Below are positions 1 through 6,779 of a stretch of 7,619 nucleotides of DNA, in pieces. The notes beneath the pieces were generated by a model, which made no database searches, was not told the DNA's origin, and saw only the letters and a program-made list of their open reading frames with translations. Position 1 is the stretch's first letter, and each line of letters starts with the position of its first letter. Both the position numbers and the translations under genes were made by a program. The stretch is from Chloroflexales bacterium (lineage in GTDB: Bacteria > Chloroflexota > Chloroflexia > Chloroflexales > Chloroflexaceae), in NCBI GenBank assembly GCA_013336035.1, contig JAAXUL010000363.1:1-7619 (forward strand), in the 5' to 3' direction.

Positions 1-1
1 C

Positions 2-931
2 GGCCGGGCGCCGCACAAGGACATGGTCTGGATTCCCGGCGGGACCTTCCTGATGGGCTCGAACGACCACTACGCCGAGGAGGCGCCCGCGCACTACGTC
101 AGCCTGGACAGCTTCTGGATGGACGTCTACCCGGTGAGCAACCTCCAGTTCAGCCGCTTCGTCAAGGCCACCGGCTACGTCACCCCCGCCGAGCGCGCCC
201 CCAACGCGGCCGACTACCCTGGGGCCAAGCCCGAGACTCTGGTGCCGGGCTCGGTGGTCTTCCAGAAGCCGCGGCAGCGCGTCGGCCTGGACAACGCCTA
301 CGCCTGGTGGAGCTGGGTGCCGGGCGCCGACTGGCGCCACCCCGAGGGCCCCGAGAGCACCCTGAGCGGCCGCGAGCGCCACCCGGTCGTCCACGTCGCC
401 TACGAGGACGCCGCCGCCTACGCCGCCTGGGCGGGTAAGGCCCTGCCGAGCGAGGCCGAGTGGGAGTTCGCCGCCCGCGGCGGCCTGGAGGGCGCTGAGT
501 ACGCCTGGGGCGACGAGCTGACGCCCGGCGGGCGGGCGATGGCCAACACCTGGCAGGGCGAGTTCCCCCACCAGAATACGCTGCAGGACTGCTACGAGCG
601 CACCTCGCCGGTCGGGGCGTTCCCGCCCAACGCCTACGGCCTCCACGACATGATCGGCAACGTGTGGGAGCTGACCGAGGACTGGTACCAGGAGCGCCAC
701 GAGCTGGCGCACGGCTGCTGCGCGCAGACGAACCCGCGCGGCGGCGCGCGCGAGCGCAGCCACGACCCGCGGCAGCCCGGCCTGCCCGTCCCGCGCAAGG
801 TGATGAAGGGCGGGTCGTTCCTGTGCGCCCCGAACTACTGCCGCCGCTACCGGCCCGCGGCGCGCATGGCCCAGGCCCTCGACACCTCGACCTGCCACGC
901 CGGCTTCCGCTGCGTGGTGCGGGTGGCATAG
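2..931 (+). CDS. Formylglycine-generating enzyme (SUMF1/FGE family), 5'-truncated
   Basis: Sulfatase-activating oxidase: with O2 and a copper centre it converts the cysteine of the C-x-P/A-x-R motif in sulfatases to C-alpha-formylglycine. The fold is recognised from the N-terminal MVWIPGGTFLMGS stretch, a GKALPSEAEWEFAARGG block, a GLHDMIGNVWELTEDW block, and the C-terminal GGSFLC-x4-C-RRYRPAAR and GFRC blocks. Numbering from the Met at 23, Cys268 and Cys273 match the catalytic copper-binding pair of characterised FGEs (human Cys336/Cys341), so the enzyme should be active. Many SUMF1-domain proteins lack this pair. The reading frame is open to the left edge and reads GRAPHKD before that Met. 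AAGGA lies only one base from the ATG, too close for a ribosome-binding site, so the true start is probably outside the window and few residues are missing. The Cys-Cys at 232-233 and Cys291 look ordinary for bacterial members. It lies 21 bp upstream of a sulfatase, its likely client. The family call is firm; the start is not. Confidence 0.93.
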   Translation, partial: GRAPHKDMVWIPGGTFLMGSNDHYAEEAPAHYVSLDSFWMDVYPVSNLQFSRFVKATGYVTPAERAPNAADYPGAKPETLVPGSVVFQKPRQRVGLDNAYAWWSWVPGADWRHPEGPESTLSGRERHPVVHVAYEDAAAYAAWAGKALPSEAEWEFAARGGLEGAEYAWGDELTPGGRAMANTWQGEFPHQNTLQDCYERTSPVGAFPPNAYGLHDMIGNVWELTEDWYQERHELAHGCCAQTNPRGGARERSHDPRQPGLPVPRKVMKGGSFLCAPNYCRRYRPAARMAQALDTSTCHAGFRCVVRVA

Positions 932-942
932 CCAATACCAAC

Positions 943-947
943 GGAGG
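943..947 (+). promoter_or_regulatory. Ribosome-binding site of the first sulfatase
   Basis: A perfect GGAGG core lies 5 bases before the ATG at 953, inside the 21-bp gap after the FGE stop codon. It fixes the start of the CTAGR sulfatase and supports translation from a shared transcript. Confidence 0.8.
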
Positions 948-952
948 AACCA

Positions 953-2488
953 ATGGCACAGGCCAGCAAGCCCAACATCCTGGTGATCTGGGGCGACGAC
1001 ATTGGCATCACGAACCTGAGCTGCTACTCGCACGGCCTGATGGGCTACCGCACGCCCAACATCGACCGCATCGCCAGGGAAGGCATGATGTTCACCGACA
1101 GCTACGGCGAGCAGAGCTGCACCGCCGGGCGGTCAAGCTTCATCACCGGCCAGAGCGTGCTGCGCACCGGCCTGTCTAAGGTGGGCATGCCCGGCGCACC
1201 GGTCGGGATGACGGACAAGGCAGTCACCATTGCGGCGCTGCTCAAAGAGCAGGGCTACGCCACGGGCCAGTTCGGCAAGAACCACCTCGGCGACCTGAAC
1301 CACATGCTGCCGACCAACCACGGCTTCGACGAGTTCTTCGGCAATCTCTACCACCTCAACGCGGAAGAGGATCCGGAGTCGGAGAGCTACCCCAAGGACC
1401 CGCGCTTCAGGGAGAAGTTCGGCCCGCGCGGCGTCATCCATAGCTGGGCGACCAACGAGGACGACCCGACCGAGCAGCCACGTTGGGGACGCGTCGGCAA
1501 GCAAAAGATCGAGGATACCGGGCCGCTCACCCGGAAGCGCATGGAGACGATCGACGACGACTTCGTCGCCGCCGCGACCGACTTCATCAAGCGGCAGGAG
1601 GCGGACGGCAAGCCGTGGTTTATGTGGCTGAACACCAGCCACATGCACTTCATCACGCATCCCAGGCCGGAGAGCAAGGGACAGGCCGGGCAGTGGCAGT
1701 CCGACTATCACGACACGATGGTCGACCACGACAAGCACGTCGGCCAGATGCTCGATCTGCTCGGCGAGCTCGGCATCGCGGACGACACCTTCGTCATGTA
1801 CTCGATCGACAACGGGCCGCACCGCAATACCTGGCCCGATGCCGGCACCACGCCGTTCCGCAGCGAAAAGAACACGAACTGGGAAGGCGCCTTCCGCATC
1901 CCGATGCTGATCCGCTGGCCGGGGAGGGTCGAGCCTGGATCGATCTCGAACGGCATCGTCCATCTGCACGACTGGCTGCCGACGTTCCTTGAGATCGCAG
2001 GGGCGCCCAATGTAGTCGAGGAGCTCAAAAAGGGCTACAAGGCGATCGGGCGCACCTACAAGAACCACATCGACGGGTACAGCCTGGTCGCCCACATCAC
2101 CGGCGAGGACGAGGAGAGCCCGCGCAAAGCCTTCTTCTATATTAGCGACGACGGAGACATCCTGGCGGTACGCTACGACAACTGGAAGGTCGTGTTCATC
2201 GAGCAGCGCTGCCAGGGCACGCTGGGGATCTGGCTCGAGCCGTTTACGCGGCTGCGGGCGCCGAAGATCTTTAACCTGCGAACCGATCCCTACGAGGTGG
2301 CCGACATCACATCGAATAGCTACTACGACTGGTACATGCGCAACGGCGGCCCATTCTTCCTCGGGACGGCGGCGGCGCAGGCGTTCGCCGCCACGTTCAA
2401 GGATTTCCCGCCGATCCAGAAGCCGAACACCTTCACGATCGACGACGCGATCGCGAAGATGGCTGATGCACACGCCGGCGCGAGCTGA
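953..2488 (+). CDS. Type I (formylglycine) sulfatase, CTAGR motif, cytoplasmic
   Basis: Predicted to hydrolyse an organic sulfate ester to an alcohol or phenol plus sulfate. It belongs to the alkaline-phosphatase-like superfamily (Sulfatase domain about residues 7-400). Visible active-site elements are the metal ligands Asp15-Asp16 (WGDDIG), Cys56 of CTAGR (the residue to become formylglycine, with Arg60), Lys109 and His111 (FGKNHLG), His230/His232 (TSHMHF), Asp286-Asn287 (IDNGPH) and Lys306 (RSEKNTNWEGAF). The family is complete at 511 aa. CTAGR uses Ala where the classic motif has Pro; this C-x-A-x-R form is common in bacterial sulfatases and is an accepted FGE target. The N-terminus (MAQASKPNILVIWGDD) enters the first core strand directly with no signal peptide, so the protein should stay in the cytoplasm. 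Third-position A/T is more frequent than in the flanking FGE and SulP genes. The natural substrate cannot be read from the sequence; arylsulfatase is the usual annotation. Confidence 0.93.
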   Translation: MAQASKPNILVIWGDDIGITNLSCYSHGLMGYRTPNIDRIAREGMMFTDSYGEQSCTAGRSSFITGQSVLRTGLSKVGMPGAPVGMTDKAVTIAALLKEQGYATGQFGKNHLGDLNHMLPTNHGFDEFFGNLYHLNAEEDPESESYPKDPRFREKFGPRGVIHSWATNEDDPTEQPRWGRVGKQKIEDTGPLTRKRMETIDDDFVAAATDFIKRQEADGKPWFMWLNTSHMHFITHPRPESKGQAGQWQSDYHDTMVDHDKHVGQMLDLLGELGIADDTFVMYSIDNGPHRNTWPDAGTTPFRSEKNTNWEGAFRIPMLIRWPGRVEPGSISNGIVHLHDWLPTFLEIAGAPNVVEELKKGYKAIGRTYKNHIDGYSLVAHITGEDEESPRKAFFYISDDGDILAVRYDNWKVVFIEQRCQGTLGIWLEPFTRLRAPKIFNLRTDPYEVADITSNSYYDWYMRNGGPFFLGTAAAQAFAATFKDFPPIQKPNTFTIDDAIAKMADAHAGAS

Positions 2489-2535
2489 GGCGCGGAGGCA
2501 CAGGGAAGGGCGGCTCAGGCGTCCGACCCATTATT

Positions 2536-2543
2536 GAGAGGGA
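2536..2543 (+). promoter_or_regulatory. Ribosome-binding site deciding the start of the second sulfatase
   Basis: GAGAGGGA lies just before the ATG at 2546. An in-frame TTG at 2534 would start earlier (adding 4 residues), but it would overlap this site and has no purine-rich sequence upstream. ATG 2546 is therefore preferred. Confidence 0.6.
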
Positions 2544-2545
2544 TC

Positions 2546-4993
2546 ATGGCTTCCAAGACAAATGGAAGGGCCGCCGGCCATAACGGCAAGGCCGCCGGCG
2601 CAGGCGACACCTTCGCGCAGATGGCGGCGCACAACGACGGTCTCCCGCGGTCGCTGTTGCCAATTCCTGATCGCAAGCCTGTCGGTCTCACGACCTATGA
2701 TGCCAAAGACCCGGCTACGAAGTACCCGCCGATCGTGCCGTTGCGCCCGCCCACGGGCGCGCCTAACGTCCTGATCATCCTGCTTGACGATGTGGGCTTC
2801 GGCGCCTCCAGCGCCTTTGGGGGACCCTGCCACAGCCCGACGGCGGAGCGGCTGGCCAGCGATGGCCTGAAGTACACCCGCTTCCACACCACGGCCCTTT
2901 GCTCGCCGACGCGGGCGGCCATGCTCTCCGGCCGCAACCACCACGCCGTCGGTATGGGCGGCATCACCGAGATGGCCACGTCGGCCCCTGGCTACAACTC
3001 GATCCGGCCGAACACCTGCGCGCCCCTGGCCGAGACCCTGCGCCTGAACGGCTACTCGACCGCCCAGTTCGGCAAGTGTCACGAGGTGCCGGTCTTCGAG
3101 GCGACCGCGATCGGGCCGTACGACCACTGGCCCCACCCCGGCGGCGGCTTCGAGCGCTTCTACGGCTTTATCGGCGGGGAGAACAACCAGTACTACCCTG
3201 CGCTGTACGACGGCACGACGCCGATCGAGCCGGAGCGGACGGCCGACGAGGGCTACCACCTGACCGAAGACCTGGCCGATAAGACCATCGACTACATTCG
3301 CCAGCAGAAGGCAGTTGCGCCCGATAAGCCCTTCTTCGTCTACTTCGCGCCAGGCGCGACCCACGCCCCACACCACGTGCCCAAGGAGTGGATCGCCAAG
3401 TACAAGGGCAAGTTCGACCAGGGCTGGGACAAGCTGCGCGAGGCGACCTTCGCCCGCCAGAAGGAGCTTGGCGTCATCCCGCCCGACTGCGACCTGACGC
3501 CGCGGCCCCCGGGCCTCCCGGCCTGGGAAGAGACCGAGGAGCGGCTGCGGCCGGTGCTCGCCCGCCAGATGGAGATCTACGCGGCCTTTCTCGAGCACGT
3601 CGACTACCACACCGGCCGCATCGTCGACACCCTGAGCGATCTGGGGATCCTCGACGATACGCTGGTCTACTACATCATCGGCGACAACGGCGCCTCGGCT
3701 GAGGGCACCCTGATCGGCTCCTTCAACGAGCTGATCATCGGCGAGGCGCCCGATCTCAACACGCCGGAGCTGATGATCGAGCACATGGACGATCTGGGCA
3801 CGCCGAAGGCCTATAACCACTACGCCGTCGGCTGGGCCCACGCGATGAACACGCCCTACCAGTGGACCAAGCAGGTCGCCTCCCATTTCGGCGGCACCCG
3901 CAACGGGACGATTGTCCACTGGCCGCGGGGGTTCAAGGCCAGGGGCGAGGTCCGCAACCAGTTCTGCCACGTCATCGATATTGCGCCCACGGTGCTCGAG
4001 GCCGCCCGGCTGCCCGAGCCGACCATGGTGAACGGCGTGATGCAGGAGCCGCTGCACGGCACGAGCATGATCTACAGCTTCGACGACGGCGCGGCGCCCG
4101 AGCGTCACGAGACCCAGTACTTCGAGATGTTCTGCAACCGCGGCATCTACCACCAGGGGTGGACGGCGGTGACGCACCACGGGACGGCCCCCTGGATCGT
4201 CACCGGAGAGCAGCCCCCCCTCGACGACGACATCTGGGAGCTGTACGACACGACCAGGGACTGGACTCAGGCGCACGACCTCGCGAAGGAGATGCCGGCA
4301 AAGCTCCGCGAGCTGCAGCGCCTGTTCGAGATCGAGGCCACCAAGTACAACGTGCTTCCGCTCGACAGCCGCAAGGCTGAGCGCTTTAACTCAGAGCTCG
4401 CTGGGCGGCCGGCCGTGGTGCGCGGCACGACGCAGCTGCTGTTCGCTGGGATGCGCCGGCTGCAAGAGAACGCAGTTCTCAACCTGAAGAACAAGTCGCA
4501 CACCGTCACCGCCCAGGTGGAGGTGCCAGACGCAGACGCGCGGGGAGTCATCGCTGCCCACGGCGGCAACATGGGTGGCTGGAGCCTCTACGTCCACGAA
4601 GGGCGGCTGAAGTACTGCTACAACCTGCTCGGCATCCGGCACTTCGACGTCACCGGCAGTGTGCCGCTGTCGGCCGGCGAGCACCAGGTGCGGATGGAGT
4701 TCGCCTACGACGGCGGCCTCGGCAAGGGCGGTGGGGTCACACTCTACGTGAATGGAACGAAGGTCGGCGAGGGGCGCGTCGAGCGCACGCACCCCTTCAT
4801 ATTCTCGATGGACGAGACCCTGGACATCGGCTGCGACGTGGGTGAGCCAGTCTCGAACGACTATGGCCCCCGCGGCAACGAGTTCACCGGCAAGGTCAAC
4901 TGGGTGCAGATCGACATCGACGCGGCAGCGCATGACGTCGACCATATGATCGGGACTGAGGAACGCTTCCAGCTCGCGATGACGAGGCAGTAG
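2546..4993 (+). CDS. Large arylsulfatase, CSPTR motif, with C-terminal beta-sandwich-like domain
   Basis: Formylglycine-dependent sulfatase of the long bacterial arylsulfatase type, about 780-820 aa, the same size class as mycobacterial AtsA/AtsD. From the ATG at 2546 it has 815 residues. Active-site elements are Asp81-Asp82 (LLDDVGFG), Cys119 to Arg123 (CSPTR, the canonical C-x-P-x-R FGE target), Lys177 and His179 (FGKCHEVP), His273 and His276 (ATHAPHH), Asp380-Asn381 (GDNGASAEG) and Lys442 (WTKQVASHFGGTRNG). After the catalytic domain, roughly residues 640-790 form a Gly/aromatic-rich beta-type region (SHTVTAQVEV, GGWSLYV, GVTLYVNGTKVGEG), which resembles the concanavalin/LamG-like C-terminal part of this subfamily. 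The N-terminus is a short hydrophilic Gly/Ala/Lys-rich extension followed by DTFAQMAAHND, with no signal peptide, so cytoplasmic location is predicted. It follows the first sulfatase by 57 bp and precedes the SulP gene by under 35 bp. A seven-C run at 4214-4220 does not break the frame. The family is certain; the substrate is unknown. Confidence 0.94.
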   Translation: MASKTNGRAAGHNGKAAGAGDTFAQMAAHNDGLPRSLLPIPDRKPVGLTTYDAKDPATKYPPIVPLRPPTGAPNVLIILLDDVGFGASSAFGGPCHSPTAERLASDGLKYTRFHTTALCSPTRAAMLSGRNHHAVGMGGITEMATSAPGYNSIRPNTCAPLAETLRLNGYSTAQFGKCHEVPVFEATAIGPYDHWPHPGGGFERFYGFIGGENNQYYPALYDGTTPIEPERTADEGYHLTEDLADKTIDYIRQQKAVAPDKPFFVYFAPGATHAPHHVPKEWIAKYKGKFDQGWDKLREATFARQKELGVIPPDCDLTPRPPGLPAWEETEERLRPVLARQMEIYAAFLEHVDYHTGRIVDTLSDLGILDDTLVYYIIGDNGASAEGTLIGSFNELIIGEAPDLNTPELMIEHMDDLGTPKAYNHYAVGWAHAMNTPYQWTKQVASHFGGTRNGTIVHWPRGFKARGEVRNQFCHVIDIAPTVLEAARLPEPTMVNGVMQEPLHGTSMIYSFDDGAAPERHETQYFEMFCNRGIYHQGWTAVTHHGTAPWIVTGEQPPLDDDIWELYDTTRDWTQAHDLAKEMPAKLRELQRLFEIEATKYNVLPLDSRKAERFNSELAGRPAVVRGTTQLLFAGMRRLQENAVLNLKNKSHTVTAQVEVPDADARGVIAAHGGNMGGWSLYVHEGRLKYCYNLLGIRHFDVTGSVPLSAGEHQVRMEFAYDGGLGKGGGVTLYVNGTKVGEGRVERTHPFIFSMDETLDIGCDVGEPVSNDYGPRGNEFTGKVNWVQIDIDAAAHDVDHMIGTEERFQLAMTRQ

Positions 4994-5007
4994 GCGACAC
5001 GTATCTC

Positions 5008-5015
5008 AGGTGAGG
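5008..5015 (+). promoter_or_regulatory. Probable ribosome-binding site of the SulP gene
   Basis: AGGTGAGG matches the anti-Shine-Dalgarno sequence in two overlapping registers and ends 9 bases before the ATG at 5025. The alternative GTG start at 5010 lies within this element and has no purine-rich site ahead of it. ATG 5025 is therefore favoured, although automated callers may choose GTG 5010. Confidence 0.5.
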
Positions 5016-5024
5016 ACGAAGGGC

Positions 5025-6764
5025 ATGGCAGCGACCTCGGTATCGGCCCCCAGGCCCCAGCGGAAGCTCCGCCTCCTCGAAGGGGTGCGGGGCGTGCCAG
5101 CCGGCGACCTGCCACGGGAGATCATCGCCGGCATCACCCTGGCGGCGCTGATGATCCCGCTCAACATCGGCTACGCGCAGGTCGCCGGCCTGCCCGCGAT
5201 CGTCGGGCTCTACGCCGCGATCGTCCCGATGATCGTCTGGCCGCTCTTCTGCACCAGCCGCCACCTCGTCGCCAGCCCCGACGCGCCGATCGCCGCGCTG
5301 ATCGGCGCGCTGCTCGTCGGCCTCGCCGTCCCCGGCGACCCGCGCTACGTGCAGCTCGCCTTCGCCCAGTCGCTGGTCTGCGCGCTGATCTTCTTCCTCT
5401 TCTGGCTGTTCCGGCTCGGCTTCCTGGCCAACTTCCTCTCGAAGGCCGTGCTGGTCGGCTTCATCAGCGGGCTGGGCGTCGAGGTCTTCAGCAGCCAGCT
5501 GAAGAAGATCATGGGCGTGTCGGTCGAGGCCGAGGGCTTCTTCCGCGAGCTGCTCGCCCTGGTCGCCGCCATCCCGCGGGCCAACCTCTACGCGGTGGCC
5601 CTCGGCGTCGGGGCGATCGTGATCATCCGCCTGCTCAAGCGCTTCGCCCCCAAGCTGCCCGGCGCCCTAATTGCCCTGATCCTGCTCACGGCGCTGGTCG
5701 CCCTGTTCGGCCTCGATCAGCGCGGGGTGAGCGTGCTCGGCGCTGTCCCCTCGGGCCTGCCCTCGCTCGTCTTCCCGCAGATCGGCCTCGGCGACTGGAT
5801 CGCCCTCATCCCGGGCGCGCTGGCGATCGTGGGCGTGACGATGGCCGAGGGGCTGCTGATCGCCCGCAAGTACGCTCAGAAGTACGGCGAGAACCTCGAC
5901 GCCGACCAGGAGCTCTTCGCCTTCGGCGCCGCGAACGTGGCCGCCGGCCTTACCGGCGCGTTCGCGGTCGGCTCCAGCGCGAGCCGCACGGCCGCGATGG
6001 ACACCCAGGGCGCCCGCAGCCAGATCCCCAGCCTCGTGGCCGGCGTGGCGGTGGCGGTGGTGCTGCTCTTCTTCGCCGACCTGCTGGCCCTGCTGCCCAA
6101 CGCGGTGCTGGGCGGGATCGTCGCCAACGCGGTGCTGAGCCTGATCGAGGTCGGCGAGCTGCGCGAGCTGTACCGGGTGCGCCGCGACGAGTTCTGGATC
6201 GCGATCGTCGCGCTGCTGAGCGTGCTCGTGCTCGGCGCGCTCCAGGCGGTGATCATCGCCTTCCTGCTCTCGACGATCGACGTGGTGCGGCGCGCCGCCG
6301 CGCCGAGGACGACGGTGCTCACGCCCCTGCCGGGCGGGCGGGGCTTCACCGCCTCGGCTGGCCCCTCGCTCGGCGTGACGGTGCCGGGCCTGATCGTCTA
6401 CCGCTTCGGCGCGCCGCTGTACTTCGCCAACGCCAACATCTTCCAGGAGCAGGTCAAGCAGCTGGTGGCCCAGGACGCGCAGCCCATCAAGTGGTTCGTG
6501 CTCGACGCCGAGGCGATCAACGACATCGACACCACCGGCGCCGAGGCCCTCGGGCAGGCCATCGCGGAGCTCAAGCAGAAGGGCATCACCTTCGCTGTCA
6601 CACGCGCAAGCGCGCCGGTGCCCGAGCTGCTGGAGACCTACGAGCTGCTGGAGCAGATCGGCGAGGGGCGGTTCTACGCCACCAACCGCGACGCCGTCGA
6701 AGCCTTCCGCCAGGAGATGGGGCGCCCGGCCACGTTTGCCGTAGGCAGCTCTAGCGGCAGGTAG
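5025..6764 (+). CDS. SulP-family anion permease with STAS domain
   Basis: Inner-membrane anion transporter of the SulP/SLC26 family; members carry sulfate, bicarbonate or dicarboxylates. The ATG start gives 579 aa, a usual length for the family; the alternative GTG at 5010 gives 584 aa. The N-terminal signature is clear: DLPREIIAGITLAALMIP, then YAQVAGLPAIVGLYAAIVP and TSRHLVASPDAPIAAL. The last segment has SPDA where many members have GPDA. A long hydrophobic region of roughly 10-14 membrane segments runs to about residue 420 and includes the conserved VGSSASRTAAMDTQGARSQ segment. A cytoplasmic STAS domain covers about residues 450-560, with DIDTTGAEAL at 500-509 corresponding to the conserved loop where STAS proteins usually have D-S/T-S/T-G. 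Its position directly after two sulfatases suggests sulfate as the substrate, either taking it up or exporting the product of cytoplasmic desulfation. That is context-based inference; bicarbonate transport cannot be excluded. Confidence 0.92.
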   Translation: MAATSVSAPRPQRKLRLLEGVRGVPAGDLPREIIAGITLAALMIPLNIGYAQVAGLPAIVGLYAAIVPMIVWPLFCTSRHLVASPDAPIAALIGALLVGLAVPGDPRYVQLAFAQSLVCALIFFLFWLFRLGFLANFLSKAVLVGFISGLGVEVFSSQLKKIMGVSVEAEGFFRELLALVAAIPRANLYAVALGVGAIVIIRLLKRFAPKLPGALIALILLTALVALFGLDQRGVSVLGAVPSGLPSLVFPQIGLGDWIALIPGALAIVGVTMAEGLLIARKYAQKYGENLDADQELFAFGAANVAAGLTGAFAVGSSASRTAAMDTQGARSQIPSLVAGVAVAVVLLFFADLLALLPNAVLGGIVANAVLSLIEVGELRELYRVRRDEFWIAIVALLSVLVLGALQAVIIAFLLSTIDVVRRAAAPRTTVLTPLPGGRGFTASAGPSLGVTVPGLIVYRFGAPLYFANANIFQEQVKQLVAQDAQPIKWFVLDAEAINDIDTTGAEALGQAIAELKQKGITFAVTRASAPVPELLETYELLEQIGEGRFYATNRDAVEAFRQEMGRPATFAVGSSSGR

Positions 6765-6772
6765 AAGAGGAG
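6765..6772 (+). promoter_or_regulatory. Ribosome-binding site supporting the GTG start of the BASS-like gene
   Basis: AAGAGGAG begins immediately after the SulP stop codon and ends 7 bases before a GTG at 6780. It supports that GTG as the start and indicates translational linkage of the two transporter genes. Confidence 0.75.
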
Positions 6773-6779
6773 CACACCA

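Noticed and set aside
180..959. A minus-strand open frame of 259 codons opposite the FGE gene.
   Set aside because: It is dominated by Arg, Pro and Ser repeats typical of a shadow frame, while the sense strand encodes conserved FGE blocks.
664..1179. A plus-strand open frame bridging the FGE gene and the first sulfatase in another frame, a possible small overlapping gene.
   Set aside because: It is Arg/Ala/Pro-rich, overlaps two well-supported genes and has no family features.
1133..2473. A 446-codon minus-strand open frame opposite the first sulfatase.
   Set aside because: Same GC-driven antisense effect; the composition is unlike a real protein and the sense strand encodes a clear sulfatase.
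2489..2545. The 57-bp gap between the sulfatases as a possible internal promoter or terminator.
   Set aside because: I see no stem-loop followed by a T run and no convincing -35/-10 pair; it holds only the ribosome-binding site of the next gene.
4214..4220. A run of seven C residues as a possible frameshift or slippage site.
   Set aside because: The sulfatase frame continues through it with family-like sequence on both sides, and there is no accompanying stimulatory structure I can see.
2531..4276. A 581-codon open frame on the minus strand, opposite the large sulfatase.
   Set aside because: It is Arg/Val/Gly/Asp-rich low-complexity translation, as expected opposite a GC-rich gene, with no family motif. 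The plus strand carries a complete sulfatase active site in the same region.
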